Source of the DNA: Maratus speciosus
Taxonomy: Eukaryota; Arthropoda; Arachnida; Araneae; Salticidae
Length of the DNA: 64,000 bases
Reading direction: 5' to 3'
Assembly (NCBI GenBank): GCA_963932465.1
Contig: OZ010793.1
Coordinates: forward strand, 256,195,333-256,259,332
This document shows positions 1 to 12,029 of the stretch, in pieces (the first letter of the stretch is position 1; each line of letters begins with the position of its first letter). The notes beneath the pieces are model-generated. The model had not been told where the DNA came from. It saw nothing but the letters and a program-made list of their open reading frames with translations, and did not search any database. A program made the translations under genes and the position numbers.

Positions 1-623
1 CTTTTCGTGGTACTTGCTAGACATTGTACAAAATTTAAGTTCATAATTTTGAAACAATACTTGATTCGATTGATCAATTTCTGGATGTTACCTGCTTTCC
101 AGCCTTTGGCATACACTTTTGACTTCAGATACTTTCAGAACCGCTCAATTGGTCAAATTTGGGGAACGCTAACCAGGTTGTCAGACTTCTTTATGAAAGC
201 GATGTTTTGCTGGCGGAAATGGCTGAGAACGATCTTGCAGAGATGACTGCTATCCAAGTCTGGCCAGATACCGTAATCACCGTCATTGTAGTTGCTACAG
301 ATGTAGGGGATAAGAAGACGGTAAATGCACTTGTTCAAATGTCGTTGCCCATTGACAGCAAACCCAGACTTTCGGATGAACGGACGACTCAAACCTTTCG
401 GACCCATTGCAATCCATACGAGGATCTTGTCTTGGAATTTCGCTTTAGTAGAATATTTAATGATATCTTGGGTCATGGAGACGTCAGATGTATAATAGCC
501 ACCGTTATAGTTAAACGTGGAGCGCTTGAGCTTAAAATATGAGCCGTCACCGTCATCGAAGATGAATATTATATCAGACAATTTTCTGAACAAGTGACCA
601 CACTTCGTTTTCACGACAACCAT
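1..623 (-). pseudogene. mariner-like (IS630/Tc1) transposase pseudogene, 3' end cut by window edge
   Basis: The minus frame from 623 to 153 encodes the central catalytic part of a mariner-like transposase, an enzyme that cuts and pastes its own element at TA sites. Visible family marks are FIFDDGDGSYF (first catalytic Asp), KILVWIAMGPKGLS, and IWPDLDSSH (second Asp). The frame continues in phase after a stop at 155-153 as PIERF, another stop at 137-135, then KVYAKGWKAGNIQKL to the window edge. The family reads VPQxRPIEDFW here, so the first stop replaces an Arg codon, the catalytic Asp has become Arg and a Trp codon has become a stop. Another stop lies just upstream of the Met at 623. No terminal inverted repeats are recognisable, so the element's ends are unknown. 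It is clearly dead. Confidence 0.88.
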
Positions 624-1340
624 TTATTTTTCTGTTCGTTCTGTTATGACCATTTCTTGTAATATTTGATGTTCAGGTTCTTAATGATTGTGTTTTGTTG
701 GTGGTTAGGTGAAACACTGTATTTCGAAGGCATGGGATGGATTAATACTCGGTCGTTTTCGTCAAACAGTCCTTTCAACTGCTCTAACTAACTTGGAGAT
801 TTTTTTTTTTTTGCCTTCCTACCCGACCCCAGTTCTTTTTTGGACGAGAGTCCCTCCTAGTAACATTCTACAACATCGTATGTAGTTCGTTTGGTAATAT
901 TTTTGGAAAATAAATAGTTCACGATGGACTTGCTCCTTGATGAATATTGCTTTCGTAAAACTTGTACACAATAATACATAGACACTCCTCTTGTGGCTCT
1001 ATTCTCGGAAAACACAAATTATTTAATGATCTCTTGGCTAATGGCGATGCTCTTATATACCATAGCACAACACTTCATGTGCAAGTTTCACCTGATTCGG
1101 TTTCCTTTGCTATTTTACATAATTGCAAGTTTGTGCGGATTTCTAGGAAAAAGTCCTTATGTTTTCTAAAATGTTTAATTAGATATATTATTTACCTTAT
1201 TGAAAGGTTAAGTTTTGCTAAAGCATTCTTGATGTGTTGGAAAGTGTTTCATAATCTATGCTTGACGCATGATTTTTCTCTCTTGTTTAATTTTCAAGAG
1301 AAGACCATGCTATTTTATTTATTTATTTGCTTATTTTTTT
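624..1340. other. no gene recognised
   Basis: I see no homology here. It holds a short T-run near 800-811 and an open plus frame from 962 whose first part has no recognisable protein character. It may be the rest of the mariner element or an intron. Confidence 0.5.
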
Positions 1341-1345
1341 TGCAG

Positions 1346-1426
1346 AGCGACGCAAAATCAATTCGTCAATTGACCGCAGAAAAAAAATTGCGAAATTTGC
1401 AAATTAGACTTGGAAAAAATAGATAA
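1346..1426 (+). CDS. candidate terminal coding exon, unknown protein
   Basis: A long pyrimidine tract ending in TTTTGCAG (AG at 1344-1345) is followed by 26 codons, SDAKSIRQLTAEKKLRNLQ..., and a TAA stop at 1424-1426. An AATAAA polyadenylation-type hexamer sits at 1503-1508. The composition is charged and helix-prone, unlike the AT-rich surroundings. No family is recognised and no upstream partner exon was found in the window, so this may be chance. If real, the gene lies mostly to the left of the window. Confidence 0.2.
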   Translation, partial: SDAKSIRQLTAEKKLRNLQIRLGKNR

Positions 1427-1603
1427 ATTGGCAAATTAGAAATTTTTTTTATAATTATTAGTTTATATACCTAAAGTGTTTACTTATACGTGTTTTTATT
1501 GTAATAAAATTTGACAAGCTACTTTAGGTTTTGAGTAATTTTTTAAAATTCTTTTGAGTCTGACTTGCGATGACAGATAAATTTTCTAAAATATCAAATT
1601 TCT

Positions 1604-1651
1604 TGGGGGGGGGCTATGGCCCCCCCCAGCCCCCCTCAAATGGCGCCATTG
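1604..1651 (-). repeat. hAT-type element terminus with G-run/C-run hairpin
   Basis: Read on the minus strand from 1651 it begins CAATGGCGCCATTTG, followed by long G-runs and a C-run that can fold on themselves. This layout (CAxTGGCG then a G-rich stem) is typical of one class of hAT ends. No partner end was found nearby. Confidence 0.4.
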
Positions 1652-1885
1652 GATTCTAAAGGAAAACAAAATCATTTTAGCCTTTACACTAAAGAATCAA
1701 ATATTGTGCAAATCAAATTGAATTTGAATAATTACAAGTATTGCTTGTGACACTGATAAAATATTAATAGTATAAAGATTTTAATAATGGTGATCTTGAT
1801 GCATTCAGAGTAAAAACAAATCAGTGTAGAAACACTGAACATTATAAAACATTAATAAATATTCATATAACAATAATCAACCCAA

Positions 1886-2557
1886 ATGCAATACTCCCTC
1901 TCAAATCCGCAACCCTAAATTCCTATAATCTGCATGTCATTAAGGACGTAAACTTTGAAACTCAATTAAAATGTAGGAGGAAAATTCAAGAAGTTTTACA
2001 TCATTTCGTACACATTTTAATACGTAATTCTGGTCAATATGGCTAAATTGCTTTCTCGTGAAGGAAGTATAAATTTATATCTGGAAAGATTCGAGAAAGT
2101 GTTGATATCTTGTGGCGATCACAATCTTTTTACCAAATATGTTTATGCATTAATCAAGCTTTGGTTATTATGTCTGGGTAAGCATGAAATAAAACTTCAT
2201 TATTTTACAATTTTAATATAAATCATTAGTGTACTTTTATGAGATGAGTTTCATTGAATAATTCAAGAAACATTTATCTCATCATTGTTATGCATAGTTA
2301 GTTTGCATTATTATTTACTTGACCTTTACTTTTAATATTTTAAAAATTTTCTTAATTCTTATTGTTTTACTTTATTACTTTACTTACTTATTTTAATATT
2401 TTACTATATTGTAAGCATTCATTATAATTTCAAATGCATTATTACATTTAAATTGCGATTTAAAAAATGTAAACAAATCAATGACTAGAAATCCACAAAA
2501 TTCTAAAATCTCCACAACCTCTGGTTCCAAGCTATGTGGATTTGAGGGAGTCTACTG
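1886..2557. mobile_element. Tigger-type MITE, copy A (ACTCCCT family)
   Basis: The right end, GGATTTGAGGGAGTCTACTG followed by TA (2558-2559), matches copies at 5499 and 48990. The left end near 1886-1920 is degraded but still reads ACTCCCTCTCAAATCCGC. The last 120 bases share the TGTAAACAAATCAATGAC block and the CCACAACCTCTGG block with the other copies. An open frame at 2039-2221 (MAKLLSREGSINLYLE...) with a donor-like GTAAGC at 2177 lies inside; I do not recognise it. Confidence 0.7.
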
Positions 2558-2559
2558 TA

Positions 2560-4444
2560 ATAATAAAAGAAAATCAAATTTAGATTTTGTTGTAGCTTTC
2601 TGCATAAAATATGTTTATTCTTTTTCTATTGAATGTTCCTGTTCCCTGTCCCATGGCATGCATTCCACTTATAAACTCTTTATCATGAGATATGACTAAA
2701 GAAAAAAATTATAAACTTTCTGTATATGTTGAAAAAAAAATCATTTGAGCATTTTCATTTGGATATAAAGAAAAATAGGATACATACTTAATGTACGAAC
2801 ATTTGTTGCCAGGAACTGTATGAAAATTTAGATTTAGAAAATTTTCACTTTGTTCTAGGATTCCCAGAATTTTCTGTAAAAACCAAAAACAATATAATTT
2901 ACTTTTTCAGAAAAAAGTTAAATTAATTCCAATGTATTTTTATTCATATATACTGAACTTTTTTTAAAAAATAATTTTAATGTAATATAGATTGATATTA
3001 GATTGTTCTTCTTGTGTACATGTTTCGTTTAGAAGTAGTGATAATTATTGTTATACTGCTGATGCTGAGTATTAATCTTGTATAACTGATTTACCTAGGA
3101 AATGCTTTTAATTTCAAAATAAATATTTATAATACCATGCCTATATTTATGTGAAAATAAGTAGCAATTTCCATATTGTGATGTGGACCAAAGGATTTTT
3201 TTTTTTTTTTTAAGTAAGAAAATGTGAATGTAGAAAAATTCAATATATATTGCTATATTTTGTTGTCCATTGCAAACATAGTCGGGAAATATAAAATCAA
3301 AATAATTATTCAAAATATTAATATTTATTTATTAGGTGATTTTATATAGAAATATCTTGCTTAATGTTTTTTTAATTTTAGAGTTATTAATGTTGTTTAA
3401 TTCTGATAATTGTAGTGCATTATATTTCTCAATGCTATTGAAAGAGTAAATTTCTGCAAATAGAAAATTCAGAATTGGTTATGTGTATTATAAACTAAGT
3501 ATAATTGCAATCACACTGTGCTTAGATTTATGAGACTAAAATTCCAAAGAACTGCAGTATTGCATCTTTCCAGTCACTGCTGAGACCATTTTTCGTATTT
3601 TCTGAGAAGGGCAAATTTTATCAGCCAATATTCCCACATGATGTAACATTATATATTTGGTTTCTTTGTCCTTTCCTCCTATTCATATATAAAACATTAT
3701 AAAAGCAAAATATTTTACTAATACTGAGTAAATTAAAAGATTGTAGCAAAAGAGTTTTTAACCCTTATGCTAAAATCTTTTCATAAAATGGTAGTGTTTC
3801 ACTTATTGCAAGTTTTCTTTATTATTTATTATATAATAAATCAGATCTGACATATGTTGAATTGTAGCAGCTTTTAGAAGTTTTGCTAAATAGTAACTTC
3901 ATTAAAAATATATTTAAATTTATTTCTGAACACATTGTTTCTTCTTTCAGTATTTTCTCAATAATTTAAAACAAATATTCTAGTAATTTTAATATATTAT
4001 AGCTTGACTATGTGTGCATTTTTGAGTGCAGTCATCAAGTTGATTTTTTGCAAAGATATTTGTTTGAATTGATCAAAATTTAAATAAAGTTACTCATTAT
4101 TCTTTTTTCCCCATTTAGATTAAGTACATTTTATAAGTGTCATATTATTACATCTCTAATACATAGCAATGTAAGAATATAGTATAAATTTGTATTTATT
4201 GTTTACACAGCTAAGATGAAATGTGTGGCCTACATTGTATATTTAATCTAACTATTGTGGTCTCTTTTCCATGATATCTTCATTAAGAAAAATTCAATAT
4301 AATTTGCCTGATAACCTTTCTGTAATCTATTCAAAATGCAGAAAAATTAAAAATTAATAAAGCATGTGCAGATTGGTAGCTTTTGAAATGTCTTAGGTAA
4401 AATCAATGCCAGCCAAGCAGACAATTGTTGTATTACTATATATA
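2560..4444. other. AT-rich stretch, nothing recognised
   Basis: No terminal repeats, transposase motifs or convincing exons were found. A CTTTCCAG acceptor-like site near 3567-3574 is followed by a short open frame (SLLRPFFVFSEKGKFYQP...), too weak to call. Confidence 0.5.
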
Positions 4445-4446
4445 TA

Positions 4447-5499
4447 CTGTAGACTTCCTTAAATCCGCAACCCTAAAATCCGCGTATTTTTTCAGATGTA
4501 AACAATGAAATTTACAGTTAAGTTGCAGAAACAAAATTCAAGATGGCGCCGAAATCAGTGACTACTGCAATTTTTTTTTTTGTTAATCATTTTCTTTTGG
4601 CTATTACAGCTGATTTATTACTAAATAAATTTACATTACTTTTGATTTGATATAAATTAGCATATCTATATCAAAAATTCCAGGGTTCGAAATGGAAAAA
4701 TCCACGAACCAGAACGCTATTTTAAAATTATTGTTTGTAGATTTTTTTTTTTTTAAATTATAGACAATTTTTTTTTTTAAACATACAAAGCAGTATAAGA
4801 AAAGCATTCAGGAATCTAAATAACAATGAAAAAAGTTACAGAGAGCGCAATAAGCTGTATATACTGATAATAGCATTAACACTGTTTTCTTTGCTTCTTT
4901 TCCTATTTCTTATGTCATCACTAGTTTGAAATACCGGTCTTTTGTTGACTTTATACATATTATATTTAACTACAGTTACATTAATAGTTTACTTTTATTC
5001 ATCTTTATTTATTTAAATATGTAGCTTACTTACCTTTTTCTCGGCAGTCTTTAACTTTAAATACTCTTTATTTGATTTATTTCTTGGATGTTTACTTCGT
5101 AAACATCATCAAGCCTTGCCGTTCTCCATATGTAAAACCGTCCACGCAGTGCTAAGAGCAAATAATAACGTATCAATCTTACGATCGCTTTACCACTAGA
5201 TGGCAGCACAGGACATTTGGAATCGATTTCATCCGAAATAATTTAATATTTTTCTAAATTTTTATTTTACATAATTATTTTAATAATTGCTTACTTTTAA
5301 ACTCTAATAAATTATTTTAATATTTTACTTATTTTAATGTTTCGCTTTATTGTAAGTATTCATTATAATTTCCTTTGCTTAACTACCAATCAAATTAATG
5401 TTTCAAAAATGTAAACAAATCAATGACCAGAAATCCACAAAATTCTAAAATCTGCACAACCTCTGGTCCCAAGCTGTGCAGATTTGAGGTAGTCTACTG
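4447..5499. mobile_element. Tigger-type MITE, copy B (ACTCCCT family)
   Basis: Flanked by TA (4445-4446 and 5500-5501). Its left end CTGTAGACTTCCTTAAATCC and right end GATTTGAGGTAGTCTACTG are inverted repeats. It has no coding capacity. It aligns with copy C (48229-48990) at both ends and in the middle (block around 4801-4890), and carries roughly 300 bases (about 4890-5190) that copy C lacks. An ACTAGATGGCAGCA block at 5196 is shared. Confidence 0.8.
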
Positions 5500-5515
5500 T
5501 ATATATATACATATA

Positions 5516-6621
5516 CAGTACACTCCCTCTAATCCACACAGGTCGGGACCAAGGGTTTTGCAGATTATAGGTCATTTTATTGTTTGCATTCTAATATTTA
5601 AAATTTATCAACAAATATAATAATCACATTGTGAATAAATAACACAGAAATGAAGGAAAATGCTTTTTTTGTATATATATATATACCGGGTGTCTTAAAA
5701 AGGGCCGACTGATTTTAAAATTCAATAACTTGCAAACGGTGAAAGATATTTAAAAAATTCTTGCAGGAGGGTTATGTATGAGGTCAAAAGTTTTTTTACA
5801 GTTATTTTTGATTTTAGTTCGAATTACAAACAATAGATGGCACTGCGATCAATAGACGCTAAATTCAGGCTCGATTTTTGGTACTTCGTGGCCCACTCAA
5901 TACATTTCCATCTCCTTTTTCGGCATGGAAGATGAGATCAATCAAACAATCGAGCCTGTTTTTAGCGCCTATTGCTTACAGCGCCATCTATTGTTTGTAA
6001 TTCAAACTAAAATCTAAAATCACTGTAAAAAAACGTTTGACCTTATGCATAACCCCCCTGCAAGAATTTTTTAAATATCTGTCACCGTTTGCAAGTTATT
6101 GAATTTTAAAATCAGTCAGTCCTTTTTAGGACACCCGGTATAAACTATATTCAATATTAGAAATACATTTAAATGATATAATACAAAATTAATAGAAAAT
6201 ATTTCTACTTATTTTTAAATCTATCAAACATTGCAGTGATAGTGGTTTGTTTTATAGATTTTAATTTATACTCTGTAATTTAATCTTGAAGCCTTTTAAG
6301 AGTTAGGATTTCTTGATCACTAACAGAAGTTTGTTTTTCTAAGAAGCTAGGATATTTATTCTCAAGAGCTAACCCCTCTTTGAAAGCAATTTTATCTTTT
6401 ATATAGTCAACTATTGTGTTCAGAATATAGCAGTCTAATATTTATTTACAAGATACACAGAAAATTTCCTTCTAATGAATGCAGAAATGCATTAAAAATT
6501 TCTGAATAAATTCAGTAGGCCAGTCAACTTTTATTACTGCCGAAGTGTAAATTATCTTAAAACAAGATTTTAATTGTTTGTTTACATCTGAAATATAGTG
6601 TGGATTAGAGGGAGTGGACTG
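5516..6621. mobile_element. Tigger-type MITE, copy D, interrupted by a fold-back element
   Basis: Left end CAGTACACTCCCTCTAATCC and right end GGATTAGAGGGAGTGGACTG are inverted repeats flanked by TA (5514-5515, 6622-6623). The termini are related to, but distinct from, copies A-C. It starts only 14 bases after copy B ends. A second element (5686-6138) is nested in it. Confidence 0.8.
5686..6138. mobile_element. 453-bp fold-back MITE with CCGGGTGTC ends
   Basis: Begins CCGGGTGTCTTAAAAAGG and ends CCTTTTTAGGACACCCGG, flanked by TA (or TATA) on both sides. The arms are inverted repeats for most of the length: GCAAACGG, GCAAGAATTTTT, ATGGCACTGCGATCAATAG and others recur in reverse on the right. 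The non-palindromic centre lies around 5880-5940. No coding capacity. Mariner/Tc1-type mobilisation is inferred from the TA target. Confidence 0.85.
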
Positions 6622-6623
6622 TA

Positions 6624-8060
6624 TGTAATAGATTGCTCTCCATTACCTTGATCAATATCAGTGTTTGTTTGCGTTGTTTAAAATGGATAAAGAAAGCAAA
6701 AATATTTAGTGTGATTATTTTCAACAAATATTTTGTTATTTTAATAAAATTTAGAATAGATTTTCTTGGGAAAACAAATAATGAATTATCTATTTCTTTA
6801 AAATCAGTGGGGAAAAAAGTGCAAAACTGGAACTCCCTGGCATAAATTTGCAACCCCTATCTTGAATCTCTCTTAATCTTGAATGAACTTTAAAGTAATT
6901 TATATTTTTAGGTCATTTTATAAGAGTTCCACAGCATGTATGTTAAAACATATCATGAAATGATATTTCAAAGTTTAGTTTTTCTTTTCCCCTCTTTTTA
7001 TCAGAATAGATTAGATTTGTTAGTAAATTGTAGAATAAGCACTTTGATTTCTTATAAGCAAAGTAATTTTTAAATAGTTGTGCCAAATGGTAACTATGTG
7101 GATACTTAAAAGCAATATTGAAAATATATTTTAACTTTTATATTTTTTAAATTATTTTCCCAATTTAAAACTTTTTGAGCATCTGTTATTGTTTTTCATT
7201 TTGTCATTCATATTTAATCAATGAATAACAATTTGTCTCAAATTATGCAAAATTTTTATTCAGTATGTATCAATGTACAGAAATGTGATGTGTGTTTCCA
7301 CCAATGTAAACTTTTTTTTTTCTGTAATATAATATTGATTAAGTGATTCACTTAGTGTTCAAAATTATATATTACAATTTGAATTTATAAGATTATAGAA
7401 AGCTCTACTTAAATATGTGTATTATAAAATGCATTTTCCCAGAATCATGCTGAATCATATTTTCAGTTCAGAGTATAATATGTAATTTATAACCCAAATA
7501 TGTACTATGGCTGGTAGTCATCATATTATAGATAGACTGCAGTAGTAAATTAATGATAAAAGAAAAAAAAAAAGGCCAGACACGCATGTCAAATATATAC
7601 AAGGAGCAACTAATGATTTATTAAGAACAATCTACGATGCATATAAAAAATTGTGTCACTTTTTTTTCTTTTAAATCCTCCTTTTAAAAAAATAAATTGA
7701 TAACATAAAAGAGGATTAAAGATTTTTAGAAAGATAAAATTTAATAGATAGGAAATGCTTGGATGCATATATACTTATTATTCTTTCTTTTTCGAATTTT
7801 CTACACTATAAATACTATAGCAGTCAATGTGAGATGCATCATTATATTTTTTAATTTCTATTCTAACAAGTGCAATAATTATTTTTATTTAAATAATGCA
7901 AAAACCTACATTATAAAATTATTATCTGATTTTTGTTGCATACTATTTGTGTGTATAATCTTCCTTTCACAAAATTCATTTCTTGTAAATTTTACTTAGG
8001 TAGGATTCTCACTGACTTTTGACCAACACTAGCAATTTGACTGAGTATCAACAAAAAAAA
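6624..8060. other. AT-rich stretch, nothing recognised
   Basis: No element ends or exons were found. Short overlapping open frames at 6605-6853 occur on both strands and look like chance. Confidence 0.5.
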
Positions 8061-8716
8061 TCGGCCAAGTACGAGTATTACTCGCACACAGAGGGTTCCA
8101 TACAATAAACAATTTGACGTTTATTGCTTTTATGCTACTACTGGGTATTGCATTACACAAATATATCATTAAAAGTTGTTATCTAGGCTTTAAAAGCCGA
8201 CGGTGCATAGAGTGCCTACCTGACGCCCTTGCTGAGTGCACACAAAGTGAAATTTGTGCGTAACGGACAACTGCAATTTTCTCAAGAACTATGTAACCTA
8301 GGGTAATTGCTATAGTTTTCCCTGCAAGGTTTAAATAAACTACTACTACCCCTAATTTTAGATTCGGAAATAGAGTGGGGGAACATATTTTTGCATTACA
8401 TTTTTGACGATATCTCTGAAATATAATACCTAAAATTAAAACAAATGTATTTCGTGTTTGGCGTTACAAGAGCTTTCGCACGATATAATTTTTTTTCTTT
8501 CTTTTTTTAAGTAACTTAATTAGCTCCCCTACATTTTCCCTAAATATATTTGTAAATGGTTAATAATCTATAAATAAGTGGGTCAAAAGCCTTTATTACT
8601 TCTGCAAATTTGAACTTTTCACATTCCATAGTTTATGAGAAAAACAGCTGTAACAAACAGACACATGAGTGATCTTATAACGGTTCCATTTTTATTTTTT
8701 AAGTATGTAACCCTAA
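8061..8716 (+). repeat. degenerate interspersed repeat (AGGGTTCCATAC ... GTATGTAACCCTA)
   Basis: Starts TCGGCCAAGTACGAG, continues ACTCGCACACAGAGGGTTCC, and ends GGTTCC...AAGTATGTAACCCTA after an ACAAACAGACACATGAG block. Sequences with this start (CGGCCAAGT.CGAGT..) and TACGGAACCCT-like end are known to me as common arthropod interspersed repeats, but I cannot name the family. The two ends are imperfect inverted repeats. Internal phrases CTCAAGAACTATG and TAGTTTATGAGAAAAAC suggest an old tandem structure. Confidence 0.5.
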
Positions 8717-8994
8717 AAACAAATGTAAAATGAGAAAAAACTATTAGCAAAATAGGTTCGCTATGAATTTCTGATTATGAAATCTCTCTTTAACTCCCTT
8801 TTTAATCAATCTTGGTACCTGATGCTGGAACAATGCTCACACAACCCTTGCTGCAGTTTTGGCTGATGCAAGTGAAGTGCTGTTAAGCAAAGTATCTCCG
8901 CAGAGGGGTGAGAGCAGTCAAAATACAAAAAGAGAAAAATTTTACTTTGCCCCTTCCTATACCTAGATTTTTCTCCCTTTTGGGGAAGAAGCAA

Positions 8995-9560
8995 TATTTA
9001 ATTGGGGGGGGGGGTGAATTTAGATAAATTATTTGTTGTTTCTTAAACATAACAAACAAATAGGAGAAAAAAAAAAGTTTTAAACTTTGTGTGTAAGGGG
9101 GTGGAGATGGAAATTCGGAGGTGGACTTTAAAGTAAAGAGCTTGCAAAGGTAAGACTTTTAAAGTATTAAAGATTTTTAAATTTTAAAGCTAGTGGAAAA
9201 AAGTGAGAAAAGTGGAAATTTTAAGGAGAAATGTTTATTTAAATGATATTTTTAGAGGGAGAAAAAATTAAAGATTTTAAACTTTGTGTGTGGAGGCAAG
9301 AGAATAAGTGGTAATTGGTGGGGGGATTTAGATGATCAATTACTTATTGTTACAGTAAAGTAAAATATAAGGCAGATAAAGTTTTAAAAAATTGAAGAGT
9401 TTTTTAAAAATATTTTTAACTTTGTTGGCTGGATGTGGGTAAAAGATTAAATGAAGATTTTGGGGAATGTGAGGGATTTCAGAAAAACTTTTTTTAAAAA
9501 ACAGAAATACATCAAAACACAGCAGAAACTTTTTTTAAAAAACAGAAATACATCGTAACA
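8995..9560. repeat. degenerate G-rich tandem repeat, first block
   Basis: A phrase like AAGTTTTAAACTTTGTGTGT followed by a G-rich stretch and GGAGAAAT recurs about every 100-120 bases with heavy divergence (for example 9070, 9270 and 9405). Related blocks occur at 53090-53880 and, in reverse orientation, at 13560-13800 and 15445-15610. A recent local duplication of about 29 bases (AACTTTTTTTAAAAAACAG...) lies at 9485 and 9526, 41 bases apart. Confidence 0.45.
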
Positions 9561-10883
9561 CACCCTGGAGAAAACAGTGATGTAAATGGTGTGATGTGCG
9601 ATAAGCAATATCAATAATTCTGTTATGTGAATAAGAATGTTGTTTGTGTATGCACAAGATTATTTTATTCTTTAGCTGCAATTAGGTAATTTTAATCTTT
9701 CTTTTCCTTGCCAAATGTAACACTTTGACCGGAATGGCAACTGGCAGTGAGAATCCTGCTTGTACATAAAATTTTGTTTCTAACAGTAATTCCTTGTTTA
9801 TGTTTTATAGTTATGTGAGCACTACAGATGAGTTCAGGCTCTTTTTTTGGAACCTGAAAAAATTTCTGCAAGCAGAGCCTGAGCCCAATACAGAAAGTAT
9901 GTAGTAGGAAATTGTTATTAACATTCTCAAATTGTTTCAGGATTCATTTTTTCATTTAAAAATATATTCTTACATAGAAATAAGTATTAATCCTAAATAT
10001 TCTGTAATTTTTATGTCCGTAAAAATCTTTTTAAAATAACAAATTTCTTATTTATACTCAACCACTGGCAGAAATCTGCAAAAGTTATGATTCTTATTCT
10101 TTTAAAATATCATTTTACAACTATTGCAGAAAACATATGATTTCTGTTTTCAAACTGATTTTTAAGGATTGTAAAACACTAAGAAACTTAGAATACATTG
10201 TTGTTTCTCAAATAGCAATGTATTTTCTGAATAAATAAAATTTTTACTTTGAGTCAAAGTATTGAAATAAAGACCAAACCCGAGCCAGTTTCGGACCTGG
10301 GCTCGGGCTGAGTCCATCTCATCTTCAATGAGCACGATTTAAAGTTTGTTATTTTAAGTATTTTTCAGTATTTCTTATCTTAAGTTAAAAATGATATTTT
10401 AATGATTTTTGCCTTTTGTTTTTAACCTTGATGGAGAGCATGATATGCTGGAAAGTACTAGGCTTTTAAACGTATTGTAAATAAAAAAACACCTTTTAGT
10501 AATTTGAATGCTGTTTGTGTTTACAAATTTTTAACTTCTCTTATCTTATTCTTAAAAAAGAAATCTCATTTACTTATTATTTCTGTCATTAAATTTTAGA
10601 TCTTATGTTATTTTTTGTAAATGCCAAATATTGTACTATTTTTGTTGTTTAAATTATATTTTATTTTGATAAGCTAATTTTTGTATGCTGCCAAATATGA
10701 ATGATTATTTTATACTGCTTTATAAATAAACTTTGTTTTTTGCAGTTGAGTAATCATCTTTTGAACATATTAGTTATTTTTTCTTTTCTTTTTCAAATTT
10801 TCATTACCATAACAATAATTTATCTTTAATAAAGAAAATTTGTTGAAATTTATGGAAAGTAGCCTGATAAAAAAGAAAATAGA
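9561..10883. other. AT-rich stretch with two GGGCTCGGGC-type phrases
   Basis: No gene. GC-rich phrases at 9830-9890 (AGCAGAGCCTGAGCCCAAT) and 10268-10320 (CGAGCCAGTTTCGGACCTGG) resemble phrases at 30400-30460 and 50745-51075. They look like remains of one dispersed repeat. Confidence 0.4.
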
Positions 10884-10885
10884 TA

Positions 10886-11573
10886 CCGTATTTTATGGAA
10901 GAAATGCCGCACCACACTCCTCAAAATTGGTCTGAATAAGCTTTAAAATATTGTTATCACCGCACCCATCGTAAACGCCGCACCTGCGGGAATGCTACTT
11001 TAGTCGACAGTGTCTCATTGAACTAACTTTAATCAAAGTTTTCTGAACAGAGTAGGGTGTCTTATTTTTAATAACTTAAGATTCTAAAATTTCATTTAAA
11101 ATATTTAAATCAGGTTTTAAATGTTTTTATGTAATTTTTTAATTAAGGAGACATCAATTGGTATTAAAACTATCCAGAGCTCGGGATGCAGACCCCTCTC
11201 CTTAGACACTCACATTTTTGTTAAGTTGTCGGCGCACCCTTTTTCGTACGTTAACACGCTTTTTATGTCGCATCCCCTTTAGTCCTTTTTTAGTTTCTAT
11301 TTGAAGCCCTCAAAATCTGAGTGGAAGAGTTGTAAATTTTCTTTGCCCACCTGTATCGGTATCATCATCGAAAATGTTACAGTTTTCATTATCGGCAAAG
11401 TCAGAAAGTTTCACATTGTTGAGCAGGGGATTTGAGAACAAAGAGTCTTAAAGAAATTTTACTCTATCCCAAGTTTACGTGCGAGGAAAAAAAAGAAATC
11501 GTAAACGGCGCACTTGACAAAAAATTAACTTTCAAATTCGTAAACGTCGCGGCGTTTCTTCCATAAAATACGG
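10886..11573. mobile_element. TA-flanked DNA transposon (CCGTATTTTATGG ends)
   Basis: The terminal repeats are CCGTATTTTATGGAAGAAAT on the left and its reverse complement (…GGCGTTTCTTCCATAAAATACGG) on the right, about 25 bases with one difference. TA duplications are at 10884-10885 and 11574-11575. The 688-bp body has no open frame; it is richer in CpG than its surroundings near both ends. It is non-autonomous; a pogo/Tigger or ISL2EU-type parent is inferred from the TA target only. Confidence 0.85.
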
Positions 11574-11719
11574 TATATAAATTGATAACTAATGTTATAA
11601 GTAATCAATTAATATATCTGTGTCACTAACAAAGGTTTTAATTGTATGAAATTGATAGCCTTATTATTTTTTTAAAACAAAACATATGAGAAAAAATCTT
11701 ATATTGGTAAAATTAATAT

Positions 11720-12029
11720 AAAAACTATTAAAGCCACTTGTGGACATTTCTTTTCACAATGCAATGCTCACAATGACTTCAAAACTGAGTCTTCAAATGA
11801 CAGTCATGTGAGAATCACAAGGTGACCTAGTTGTAATGTCACCTAGAGACTCATCACAAAGCAACAATCGCGGTGACTTATAAGTGAAGTGACTATATGA
11901 CGATCATTTTACAGTAATGATGAGACGAATGAAAGATCCCAAATTTTATTTCTCTGTAGTGACTGTGACACTTGTGACGATATGTGACATGAAGGAGATG
12001 TCACATCAACTAGGTGTGTTGTAGATATA
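11720..12029. repeat. cluster of GTGAC/GTCAC motifs next to the palindrome
   Basis: Within about 300 bases GTGAC or its complement GTCAC occurs more than ten times in both orientations (for example around 11822, 11840, 11870, 11890, 11960-12002). The adjoining palindrome also carries GTGACGC motifs, so the two may belong to one element. No coding potential. Confidence 0.45.

Noticed and set aside
159..542. 127-codon open plus frame (MGNANQVVRLLY...)
   Set aside because: Opposite strand of the mariner-like transposase pseudogene; the minus frame carries the catalytic motifs.
3567..3700. Possible exon after CTTTCCAG (SLLRPFFVFSEKGKFYQP...)
   Set aside because: No donor or stop in a sensible place and no recognisable family; the pyrimidine tract is weak.
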